Shown here piece by piece: positions 17,298 to 24,203 of a DNA stretch of 40,955 bases. This stretch comes from Acidobacteriota bacterium (GTDB lineage: Bacteria > Acidobacteriota > Blastocatellia > HR10): positions 1 to 40,955 of the forward strand of contig JAUQQC010000018.1 in the NCBI GenBank assembly GCA_030550025.1, given 5' to 3'. Within the stretch, counting starts at the first letter, position 1. Each line of letters opens with the position of its first letter. The position numbers and the translations under genes are program-made. The notes beneath the pieces were generated by a model, which was not told where the DNA came from, ran no database searches, and saw nothing but the letters and a program-made list of their open reading frames with translations.

Positions 17298-18205
17298 TGA
17301 ACACGTTCGCGCGACGATCCGAGAGACGACGTTGTGGAAGAGCGCTTGCCTTCCTTGGCGCTCTTCTCCTTCTCGCCGCTCAACCGCACGCCTTCAGCGC
17401 GCCACTTCCTCAAGAGGCCGCGCGGCGAAAACTGACCGCTGCGTCGGCGGACGTGCCCGAGTCGCGGCTTGCGGAAATTTATCGCGTGGGCCCGGAAGAT
17501 GTGCTGGAGATCACGCTCGCGAATGATCCCGAGCTGCCGCGCGAGTATCGCGTCTCCTCCGGTGGGCATATTTTCTTCCCCTACGTGGGGAGCGTCCCGG
17601 TCGCTGGGAAGACGACGGCGCAAATCGAAGAGGAACTGCGACAGCTTTTGCGAAACGGATACTTCGAGGACCCCGAACTTACGGTGGCCGTCAAGGAGTA
17701 CCGCAGCCACACCGTCTATTTGCTCGGGGATGTGGGGACAGTGGGGCCGATCGTCCTCACGCGCGAGCGCGTCCCGCTGATCGAAATCCTCGCGCGCGCG
17801 GGCGTGCGTTCGACGGCGCGCCGCGTCACGCTCACTCGGTGGAGCGAGGGACATCTGGTGACGCTCCTCATAGACCTCAGCGCGCCGGAAAAGTACACGA
17901 CGCTTGTCGCCCCCGGCGACATCCTCGAAGTCCACTCGCCCAAGGAATATGTCTTCATCACGGGTGAAGTCCGAACGCCGCAGGCCATTGAATATACCCC
18001 CGGCCTCACCCTCTCGCAGGCGATCATTCATGCGGGAGGCCCCAGCGAATTCGCCAAGCGCAGCAAAATCCAAATCAAGCGCCGGCGCGCCGATGGCGGC
18101 ATTGAGATTCTGCGCGCCGATTTCGATGAGATCATCCGCGGCCAACGTCCCGATGTGGAACTCAAGCCCAATGATACCGTCTTCGTCCCCAGGCGCTTTT
18201 GGTGA
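17294..18205 (+). CDS. Polysaccharide export protein (Wza/SLBB type)
   Basis: The protein has 303 residues with a signal peptide (AFLGALLLLAAQPHAFSA). The Poly_export domain begins at YRVGPEDVLEITLANDPELP and ends near VAVKEYRSHTVYLLGDV. Two SLBB-like segments follow (VYLLGDVGTVGPIVL and VFITGEVRTPQAIEYTPG), ending with ELKPNDTVFVPRRFW. This is the layout of outer-membrane auxiliary proteins that form the periplasmic/outer-membrane channel for capsule or exopolysaccharide. No lipobox cysteine is present, unlike E. coli Wza. It is the last gene of the operon and ends 20 bp from a convergent gene. The inner-membrane copolymerase, flippase and polymerase are not in the window. Confidence 0.92.
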   Translation: MMNTFARRSERRRCGRALAFLGALLLLAAQPHAFSAPLPQEAARRKLTAASADVPESRLAEIYRVGPEDVLEITLANDPELPREYRVSSGGHIFFPYVGSVPVAGKTTAQIEEELRQLLRNGYFEDPELTVAVKEYRSHTVYLLGDVGTVGPIVLTRERVPLIEILARAGVRSTARRVTLTRWSEGHLVTLLIDLSAPEKYTTLVAPGDILEVHSPKEYVFITGEVRTPQAIEYTPGLTLSQAIIHAGGPSEFAKRSKIQIKRRRADGGIEILRADFDEIIRGQRPDVELKPNDTVFVPRRFW

Positions 18206-18225
18206 GCGAGGGCGGTCAACGGCTT

Positions 18226-18780
18226 CTACGGTCCAAAGGGAGGTAGGCACGCGCATCTTGGGCGTGGTAGATCCGGATCAATCTGGCAGATCCATCCGGG
18301 GGTATCACAGCAGCGATTTGGGAACCGCCCACATTGCCCTGGGGGACGCCGAGAGCAGTCTATGGCAGTAACGCACGTCGCCACCTGAGCGGCCGTCGGG
18401 GCGAGGATGGCTTTGACCGTAGGGAGTAAGAGGGCGAGACTCGCCGAGAGTCCCCATCGTCCGAGCTGACGCATCGCCTCCCGCCGAGATGGGGAGTGCG
18501 GATCGTTCAAAAAAAGCGGCCAGTTCTCCAAAAGGCGCGCCCGGGCCAAGCGGTTCACAGCCAAGCGCACGAGCGTTTCACCTTCCGGCACCCGGAAGAC
18601 GCGCTCGACGGCGCGGCTCAAGGCCGCGATCGTGCGCCGCCCATTGGCCCGCCGCCAGACCAGCGCCGCCATCGGATTCAGACAAAAGGCGCGATGCCGC
18701 CGTTGATCGTAGATCAGTAGCTCCTCCCCCACCTCCTGCACGATCAGATCCTCCCGCCGCGCCTTGGGCCGTTCCCTCAT
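18226..18780 (-). CDS. PqqD-like protein with internal Tat-like signal and cysteine-rich tail
   Basis: This 184-residue protein has three parts. Residues 10-86 resemble a PqqD/RRE winged-helix domain (LLIYDQRRHRAFCLNPMAALVW, then a helical region). Residues 97-125 look like an internal twin-arginine signal, PSRREAMR followed by a hydrophobic stretch (WGLSASLALLLPTVKAIL) and APTAAQVA. The tail (136-184) holds eight cysteines at 136, 142, 150, 157, 158, 165, 176 and 178, with an adjacent Cys-Cys pair as in small disulfide-knot proteins. From memory, PqqD-like proteins with this kind of tail occur in other acidobacterial genomes, but I know of no function. It overlaps the kinase gene by 4 bp. 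Confidence 0.75.
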   Translation of the reverse strand: MRERPKARREDLIVQEVGEELLIYDQRRHRAFCLNPMAALVWRRANGRRTIAALSRAVERVFRVPEGETLVRLAVNRLARARLLENWPLFLNDPHSPSRREAMRQLGRWGLSASLALLLPTVKAILAPTAAQVATCVTAIDCSRRPPGQCGRFPNRCCDTPGWICQIDPDLPRPRCACLPPFGP

Positions 18781-19607
18781 TGCTCTTCCTCCAAAATGGC
18801 CAACAGCGTTTGTGCCAGCTCTTCAGCTTCCCCCCGCGCGCTCTTCAGAGCGCGAACATGTTCGACGAGCGCGCCGAGCGTCTCGAGCACGGACTTCGGC
18901 GCCCACGCTGTCGAGAACACATGTCGCAACAGCTCCACACCTGCCTCCCCAGCCGAGAGCTTGCGCGGTCGCCATCGCCTCCCGGCGCGATAGCCCGTGA
19001 AGACGATAAGCCCGACCGGGAGCGGACGACGTGCCGTCCTCCCCCCCAGAGCTTCCGCCGAATGTCTCTCTACTTTTCCGGACTCCGAGCACATCAGCTC
19101 GAGCGGAACCGGATAAGGATGCACGCGCCCATACCGGTCGAGAACGGCGAAGCGATCAGACAAGTAGCTCGCTCCCGCGCGCACGAGCGCCGCGACCAAG
19201 CGACTCTTGCCACTGCCTCGCGGACCCGGCAAGAGGAGCGCCCGCCCTCGCCACCCGACCGCGCCCGCGTGCACGAACACATGCCGCGGTGCGGCCTCGG
19301 CGATGTAAAAGTGCAGGTCCAGCTCAAACAGACGCAGCGCCTCCTCAAGATCGAACGTTCGTGCTAAACGCGCCGCTCCCGAATAGACGAGATGATACCG
19401 GCGCACGCGCTCTCCCGGTTGCCCGTCCCCGAGAATGAGCGAGTACAAATAGTCCACCATCGGCGTGCGCGCTGGCTTCCACCCCGGGGGCAAAAGCGGC
19501 CAGACGTACTGCAGAGCGCGCGCATGGTTTGCGCGAACGCCCACGCGCACGCCAAATGCCTCAATCGCCAGTCCGGCCGCCCACCCGAGGCGGTCGAGCT
19601 TCTCCAT
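18777..19607 (-). CDS. HprK-related kinase-like protein
   Basis: The protein has 276 residues. The C-terminal half has a HPr-kinase-like P-loop, LLLPGPRGSGKSRL (Walker A at residues 128-135), followed by YLSDRFAVLD (148-157) at the position of the HprK acidic strand. It lacks the HPr kinase/phosphorylase signature loop and the N-terminal sensor domain of true HprK. It therefore probably belongs to the HprK-related kinases that are paired with PqqD-like proteins (the group called the HPr-rel-A system in protein family models). The phosphorylated target is unknown. The gene overlaps the PqqD-like gene (18777-18780). Its ATG directly abuts the stop of a 17-codon upstream reading frame. Confidence 0.75.
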   Translation of the reverse strand: MEKLDRLGWAAGLAIEAFGVRVGVRANHARALQYVWPLLPPGWKPARTPMVDYLYSLILGDGQPGERVRRYHLVYSGAARLARTFDLEEALRLFELDLHFYIAEAAPRHVFVHAGAVGWRGRALLLPGPRGSGKSRLVAALVRAGASYLSDRFAVLDRYGRVHPYPVPLELMCSESGKVERHSAEALGGRTARRPLPVGLIVFTGYRAGRRWRPRKLSAGEAGVELLRHVFSTAWAPKSVLETLGALVEHVRALKSARGEAEELAQTLLAILEEEQ

Positions 19608-19661
19608 TCAGGGTGAGCCCCACCGCAATCGCGGCAGTAGCCCCAACGATGCGCTCTCCAT
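19608..19661 (-). other. Possible 17-codon leader peptide before the kinase gene
   Basis: An ATG at 19661 is preceded by GGAGGAGAG (19674-19666), a better ribosome binding site than the kinase gene itself has. It opens the frame MESASLGLLPRLRWGSP. Its TGA (19610-19608) touches the kinase ATG at 19607, in the same frame. It may serve to couple translation. Alternatively it is chance, or a single in-frame stop in a longer N-terminus. Confidence 0.4.
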
Positions 19662-19694
19662 TCTGCTCTCCTCCATGGTGAAGAACGCGCGGCT

Positions 19695-19724
19695 ATTTTA
19701 CTCGAGCTCTTGATCCCCCGCCAA
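19695..19724 (-). promoter_or_regulatory. Possible promoter for the kinase-PqqD unit
   Basis: On the minus strand TTGGCG (19724-19719) and TAAAAT (19700-19695) are separated by 18 bp. The -10 box lies 33 bp before the leader-peptide ATG at 19661. Confidence 0.4.
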
Positions 19725-19839
19725 CTTTCCTCCCCTGCCATGCGGCACAAGAGGTCGCAGCGTCTCACACGGAGTCAGAGGGAGACCGCGGATTCCTTGC
19801 CGAAGCCCTCAAGGCCTGTTGGCGCACAGGCGGGCGTGG

Positions 19840-19868
19840 TTGACACCCCATCGGAATTCGGGTATTCT
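19840..19868 (+). promoter_or_regulatory. Sigma-70 promoter for rpmH-rnpA-yidD-yidC
   Basis: A perfect TTGACA (19840-19845) is followed by a 17-bp spacer and TATTCT (19863-19868). Transcription would start near 19875, giving a leader of about 45 nt before the L34 start codon. Confidence 0.75.
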
Positions 19869-19920
19869 CATGGACTTTGGAGACTTGGCGATGTGACGAT
19901 CCGGTGAGGGGAAACGAGCG

Positions 19921-20064
19921 ATGAAGCGCACATATCAACCGAACAATCGGCGCCGCGCCAAGACGCACGGGTTCCGAGCGCGGATGAGCACGAAAGCCGG
20001 GCGAGAGGTCCTGCGGCGGCGGCGGCGAAAAGGGCGGTATCGGCTCACGCCGGAGCATTATTGA
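19921..20064 (+). CDS. rpmH: 50S ribosomal protein L34
   Basis: This 47-residue, highly basic protein is a component of the large ribosomal subunit. It begins [20 protein letters not shown] and continues [19 protein letters not shown], matching the L34 consensus nearly throughout. It has a short C-terminal extension, YRLTPEHY, where many L34 proteins end in RLS or similar. GAGGGG lies upstream of the ATG. It heads the conserved rpmH-rnpA-yidD-yidC cluster. In many bacteria dnaA lies on the other side of rpmH, but here it is replaced by the divergent kinase/PqqD unit. Confidence 0.97.
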   Translation: MKRTYQPNNRRRAKTHGFRARMSTKAGREVLRRRRRKGRYRLTPEHY

Positions 20065-20104
20065 AGCCGCGCCTGTTGACGTCACGCGTGAGGACAGTGA
20101 GCGC

Positions 20105-20599
20105 ATGCCGGATGAGCGATTCCGAAAATCGGAGCGTTTGCACAAGCGCCGGGATTTCCTCCGGGTCTATGCCGAGGGCAAGCGGTACAACTCGCCGCTG
20201 TTTACGATCTTCGCGCGCGCGAGCGAACGACCCGTATCGCGGTTGGGCATCACCGTCTCGCGAAGGATCGGCAGGGCCGTGCGCCGGAATCGAGCCAAGC
20301 GGCTGATTCGCGAGGTCTTTCGTAAGAACAAGGGGCGGCTTCCCTGTCCGCTCGATCTTGTGGTGAATGTGAAGGAGGCCATTCGAGAGGCCGATTACTG
20401 GGCCGTCGAGGCTGAGTTTCTCCGATTCCTTGAGCGCGTGACCCGGGATATGCGCGAGCGCGGGATCAAACCTTCGCACGAGATGACCCTCCAGCCACAA
20501 GAGGCGCCGCCGGTCGTCCAATGCGCGGCGCTGAGGCACGAGGTCGTCCCTCCTTGGCGCACATGGGTCATGTCTGCCCCTTCGCCGAGCGCGCTATGA
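20105..20599 (+). CDS. rnpA: Ribonuclease P protein component
   Basis: The protein has 164 residues and binds the RNase P RNA to process the 5' ends of tRNA precursors. The core (about 1-118) has the family features: [20 protein letters not shown], the RNR motif region [20 protein letters not shown], then LIREVFR and the later DLVVNVK. After residue 118 there is an extension of about 45 residues without recognisable motifs, longer than the usual total of about 110-130. Part of the extension may have arisen from the frame running into yidD, since the rnpA TGA overlaps the yidD ATG (ATGA, 20596-20599). It starts 40 bp after rpmH. Confidence 0.95.
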   Translation: MPDERFRKSERLHKRRDFLRVYAEGKRYNSPLFTIFARASERPVSRLGITVSRRIGRAVRRNRAKRLIREVFRKNKGRLPCPLDLVVNVKEAIREADYWAVEAEFLRFLERVTRDMRERGIKPSHEMTLQPQEAPPVVQCAALRHEVVPPWRTWVMSAPSPSAL

Positions 20600-20847
20600 A
20601 GTGGATCGCTGTCTTCGTGCTCAAAGCCTATAAGTTCGGGATCTCGCCGATGTTGCCTCCGGCCTGTCGCTTCATCCCCACCTGTTCGGAATACATGGCG
20701 GAGGCCATCGCGCGCTTCGGCTTCTGGCGCGGGGCGTGGATGGGGCTGCAGCGACTACTTCGCTGTCATCCCTTTCATCCAGGGGGGTATGATCCGGTCC
20801 CGCTGATGGCGCCGGGGGATCTCTCGCTTCAGCCTCCATCGAGGTGA
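20596..20847 (+). CDS. yidD: Membrane protein insertion efficiency factor YidD
   Basis: The protein has 83 residues from the ATG at 20596, the start that overlaps the rnpA stop and gives the family N-terminus [20 protein letters not shown]. The signature follows: [19 protein letters not shown] and then [23 protein letters not shown]-type sequence (here [20 protein letters not shown]), with the conserved cysteines. YidD is a small amphipathic membrane-associated protein that assists YidC-dependent insertion. It lies between rnpA and yidC, with overlap or near overlap on both sides. Confidence 0.96.
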   Translation: MKWIAVFVLKAYKFGISPMLPPACRFIPTCSEYMAEAIARFGFWRGAWMGLQRLLRCHPFHPGGYDPVPLMAPGDLSLQPPSR

Positions 20848-20849
20848 GT

Positions 20850-22589
20850 ATGGAAAAGCGCGTGCTCTTAGCCTTTGTCCTCTCGACGGCGATCCTGGCC
20901 ATCTGGTACTACTTCTTCGCGCCACCGCCGCCGCAGCCGACAGCGCCCGAGAAGAAGCCGCAACCGACGGCGCGCGGGGAAGAAAAACGCGCGGTGCTGA
21001 TCGAAACCCCGGCAGCCGCGCCGATCGAACGCGTCCCGGAACGAGAGATTCGTATCGAGACGCCACTGTGGACGGCCATCTTCACCAATCGCGGGGCTGT
21101 CGCGCGAAGCTGGAACATTCACCATCGGCCGAACGGCCAGCTTCTGCTCGGCGCCGATCGCCGACCGCTTGAGCTGATCCCACAGGAGCGCGACGTCATC
21201 GAGAAACTGGGCCGCCCATTCGCTCTGCGAAGCCGCGAGGCGGCGCTTGATCGCGAACTGCAAGAGGCCACCTACGCCCTCTCGTCCGAAGAGGCTATAC
21301 TGCGAATCGGAAGGAATGAGACGCGCTCGCTCGCCTTCACCTACGAGGACCCGGCGCGCGGACTTCGGGTTCGCAAGGCCTTCACCTTCTTCGGGGATCG
21401 TTATGACTTTCAGCTCGCGATCTCGGCCACGCGAGATGGACGTCCTCTGGAGGTCGCCCTCCTCCTCGGACCGAATTTCGGCGATCAGAGCATCAAGCGG
21501 AGCGATACCTACACGAAGACGCCGCCCATCGCCATCGTGCGCGCGCGAGAGGAGACCGTGCGCGTTCAGGCCGAGAAGGCCCACAAGGAATCGCCGCAGG
21601 GCCCGATCGCTTGGGCGGGCGTCGAGGACAATTATTTCGCCTTAGTCGCCATTCCGAAGACGCCCGCTGCAGGCGTCAGCTTCGCAACCCACGAGCGAAA
21701 GGAGACGATCGAGGAGGAAGAGATCACGCGCCGCTTCATCGCTCTGTCGCTTCCTGCCTCCGAGCCGCAGGAGTATACGGTGTTCGCCGGCCCGAAAGAC
21801 CCGCAGGTGCTGGAGGCGCTCGATGCGCGGCTTGGCGGCGTGAACCTCGAGGACGTCATCAACTACGGCTACTTCTCCTCGGTCGTGAAGCCACTTATCA
21901 CTTGGGTTTTGCTCCCGGCGCTGCATGGCGTGCATCGGCTCACGGGCAATTACGGCGTCGGGATCATCGTCGTGACGATCGTGCTCAATCTCTTCTTCTA
22001 TCCCCTGCGCCGATCCTCCACCATTCGCATGCGAAAGGCGAGCGCGCTGCAACCGAAGATGCGCGAGCTGCAAGAGAAGATGAAAGGCTTGAAGAAGAAC
22101 GATCCCCGACTTCAGGAGCTGCAAATGGAACAGCTCCGACTCATGAAAGAAGCGAATCCGCTCGCCGGATGCTTGCCACTGCTCCTGCAATTGCCAATCT
22201 TTTGGGCGATGTTCGTCCTGCTGACGGTCAGCTTGGACGTGCGCCAAGCCCCCTTCGTCGGATGGATTGACGATCTCTCCTCGCCCGATCGGTGGCACGT
22301 CCTGCCGATCCTCATGTGCGTCTCGATGATCGCCTCGACGCTTTTGACACCAGCGCCGAGCAACGATCCCTCCCAACGCGTCCAACGCTTCATGATGGCC
22401 TATCTGATGCCCATTCTGCTCACCTACCTCTTCTTCTGGCGAGCGCCGAGCGGATTGGTCCTGTATTGGATGTTCAGCAACCTGGTGGGGATCGGCCAGC
22501 AGCTTCTGATCAACCGGGCGCTCGGTGCATTGCCGCTTCCGGCCGAGAAAGAGCCACGAAAGCAACCGCAGGTCTCAACGAGAAGCTGA
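20850..22589 (+). CDS. yidC: Membrane protein insertase YidC
   Basis: The protein has 579 residues of the Gram-negative YidC type, which inserts inner-membrane proteins alone or with SecYEG. The start chosen is ATG 20850 (MEKRVLLAFVLSTAILAIWYYFF, as in the family). A GTG at 20844 would overlap the yidD stop and add two residues. After the first transmembrane segment comes a proline-rich linker, then the large periplasmic beta domain (about 60-340, with GPIAWAGVEDNYFALVAIP). The insertase core follows: NYGVGIIVVTIVLNLFFYPL with the hydrophilic-groove region, the cytoplasmic coiled loop KMRELQEKMKGLKKNDPRLQ, and NPLAGCLPLLLQLPIFWAMF. The jag and mnmE genes that often follow are absent here. Confidence 0.97.
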   Translation: MEKRVLLAFVLSTAILAIWYYFFAPPPPQPTAPEKKPQPTARGEEKRAVLIETPAAAPIERVPEREIRIETPLWTAIFTNRGAVARSWNIHHRPNGQLLLGADRRPLELIPQERDVIEKLGRPFALRSREAALDRELQEATYALSSEEAILRIGRNETRSLAFTYEDPARGLRVRKAFTFFGDRYDFQLAISATRDGRPLEVALLLGPNFGDQSIKRSDTYTKTPPIAIVRAREETVRVQAEKAHKESPQGPIAWAGVEDNYFALVAIPKTPAAGVSFATHERKETIEEEEITRRFIALSLPASEPQEYTVFAGPKDPQVLEALDARLGGVNLEDVINYGYFSSVVKPLITWVLLPALHGVHRLTGNYGVGIIVVTIVLNLFFYPLRRSSTIRMRKASALQPKMRELQEKMKGLKKNDPRLQELQMEQLRLMKEANPLAGCLPLLLQLPIFWAMFVLLTVSLDVRQAPFVGWIDDLSSPDRWHVLPILMCVSMIASTLLTPAPSNDPSQRVQRFMMAYLMPILLTYLFFWRAPSGLVLYWMFSNLVGIGQQLLINRALGALPLPAEKEPRKQPQVSTRS

Positions 22590-22814
22590 TGCTCGCTCGG
22601 TGAATCTCCTCTCCAAGCAGCAAGCCCACGACGGGTGCGTCCGAAATTGAGCCGAGAGTGAGCGTGAACGAACCCTAGGGCTAGGAAGGGAACCGCCATT
22701 TCGTCGGCTGCGCGACTCATGGCTTGAACGCGTGGGCGCAGGATCGGCCTAGTGGTGATTGCGGAGATGGGTTGTCGGGCCAATGGAGGTCTCTCGGTCG
22801 GCGATCCCAGCGCC

Positions 22815-24182
22815 TCATCGCTCTGGTCGAGAGTGCTCGCGATGCGTGGTGCCATCGGATGGGAGGCCGAGCGCCGACCAGAGGTCGGCAGCGCGAATCA
22901 CCTCAGGCAACTCCCTCACGGTCGTGAGCACGAAGCCTTCGGTTTGCGCCCGACGCAAGTTCCCGTGGGTCGCCCGCAAGATGGCGAAGAGATCAAGGAC
23001 GTCGCTGCCATCGTAATAGCCGTCTTCGAGACTCACGAGCACGCTAGCCGGATGACGGACGGCGTTGGTGAGCCCTGCCCAGAGGCGACGGAGGGCATCC
23101 GGATAGCTGTGCGCGTGCGTGGCCGCGAAGAGATCGGCATCGGCGACGAACCCCTCGTCATCCACTCGCCCTTCGGCGCGCAGTCGGTCAAGAATTGGCA
23201 GCAGAAGCAGTGGGTCGCCCGTGAACGCGAGATAGCGATAACGATCGCCACGCCGTTCGATGCGCGCTCGCCCGCGTGGCCCGACGACGTAGATTCTGCC
23301 ATTTCGGCGGTAGGCGACGATGTCCACGCCGGGGACGAGCGCCAGCACCTCCGCCACGCGCGGCTCCTGCGCCTCGGCGACGTAGAACACGGCACAGCCG
23401 ACGAGTCCATATCGCGGCTGCACGATGCTGCGATCGCCTTCCAGCCGATTCCCGAGCCGAAAGCCATCGGCGCGCAGCGCCTCTTGTAGCTCAGCTCGGC
23501 GATAGCGCGCGAAGAGATTCCCATGATCGGAGAAGAGCGTGATGTGAACCCGTCCCTCGGACTCGATGAAGAGCCGTTCCAGCTTTCGATCCAAGGCCAC
23601 GAGGAAACGCCGCAGAAGACCCTCGCCGCCCAAATGCGCCAGCGGATCGGTCGCGCTCACGTAGGCGATGAAGAGCTCATCGGAGGAACGCTTGAAGCGT
23701 CCTAACGCTTTTTGAAGAGAGAGCTGGGCATCGAGCCATGCGCTCAGTGGAGGCGCGGCATATTCGAGCGTCATGGTCACGCCCGAAGGGTGGTAGTCGA
23801 ACAATTCCCGAAATGTCCCCTCGATGAAGGTGCGCCGGCGGAAGCGATGCCAGAATCCCCCTCGCATGGCGTTCGCCGTCGGATCGTAGTAGTAGTCCTC
23901 GTATCCGGGCGAGGGGGGAGCGCCCAGTGGTCTCAGGATCTCGATGAAGGCCGGATTGGTGAGCGTAGGGAACGGCGCGATCAGCCGCGCAGGGCGGTGG
24001 AAGAAGGCGAAATGCCCTTCCCGCATCAATCCCTCGACGAGCGCATATCCGACGCCGTCGAGCGAGAGGATGAAGTGGCGGACCGGGTCGCGCAATGGGT
24101 GCGCCGTCCGATGAGCCTGGCGTTCAGGGTCGAACATCGCGATTCCCAATAGAAGAGCGCCAAGGAGAAGCCGACGGGCCAT
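22815..24182 (-). CDS. Alkaline-phosphatase-superfamily phosphodiesterase-like protein
   Basis: The protein has 455 residues. A short hydrophobic N-terminus (RRLLLGALLLGIAMF) may be a signal anchor. The superfamily metal and nucleophile pattern can be traced: D in FILSLDGVGYALVEGL, Thr nucleophile in PFPTLTNPAFIEIL, Asp/His in YVSATDPLAHLGG, Asp-His in TLFSDHGN, and a late His in THAHSYPDALRRLW. The substrate is unknown. It is only distantly like the ENPP-like protein at 13087-14691. It lies 21 bp downstream of alaS and is probably co-transcribed with it. The last 35 residues are hydrophilic without motifs. Confidence 0.78.
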   Translation of the reverse strand: MARRLLLGALLLGIAMFDPERQAHRTAHPLRDPVRHFILSLDGVGYALVEGLMREGHFAFFHRPARLIAPFPTLTNPAFIEILRPLGAPPSPGYEDYYYDPTANAMRGGFWHRFRRRTFIEGTFRELFDYHPSGVTMTLEYAAPPLSAWLDAQLSLQKALGRFKRSSDELFIAYVSATDPLAHLGGEGLLRRFLVALDRKLERLFIESEGRVHITLFSDHGNLFARYRRAELQEALRADGFRLGNRLEGDRSIVQPRYGLVGCAVFYVAEAQEPRVAEVLALVPGVDIVAYRRNGRIYVVGPRGRARIERRGDRYRYLAFTGDPLLLLPILDRLRAEGRVDDEGFVADADLFAATHAHSYPDALRRLWAGLTNAVRHPASVLVSLEDGYYDGSDVLDLFAILRATHGNLRRAQTEGFVLTTVRELPEVIRAADLWSALGLPSDGTTHREHSRPER

Positions 24183-24203
24183 GCGCTCGTCATCGAACTC
24201 CCC

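Noticed and set aside
22591-22663. Imperfect inverted repeat after yidC (GCTCGCTCGG and CCGAGAGTGAGC)
   Set aside because: The arms are imperfect, the loop is about 50 nt and there is no T tract, so it is not convincing as a terminator.
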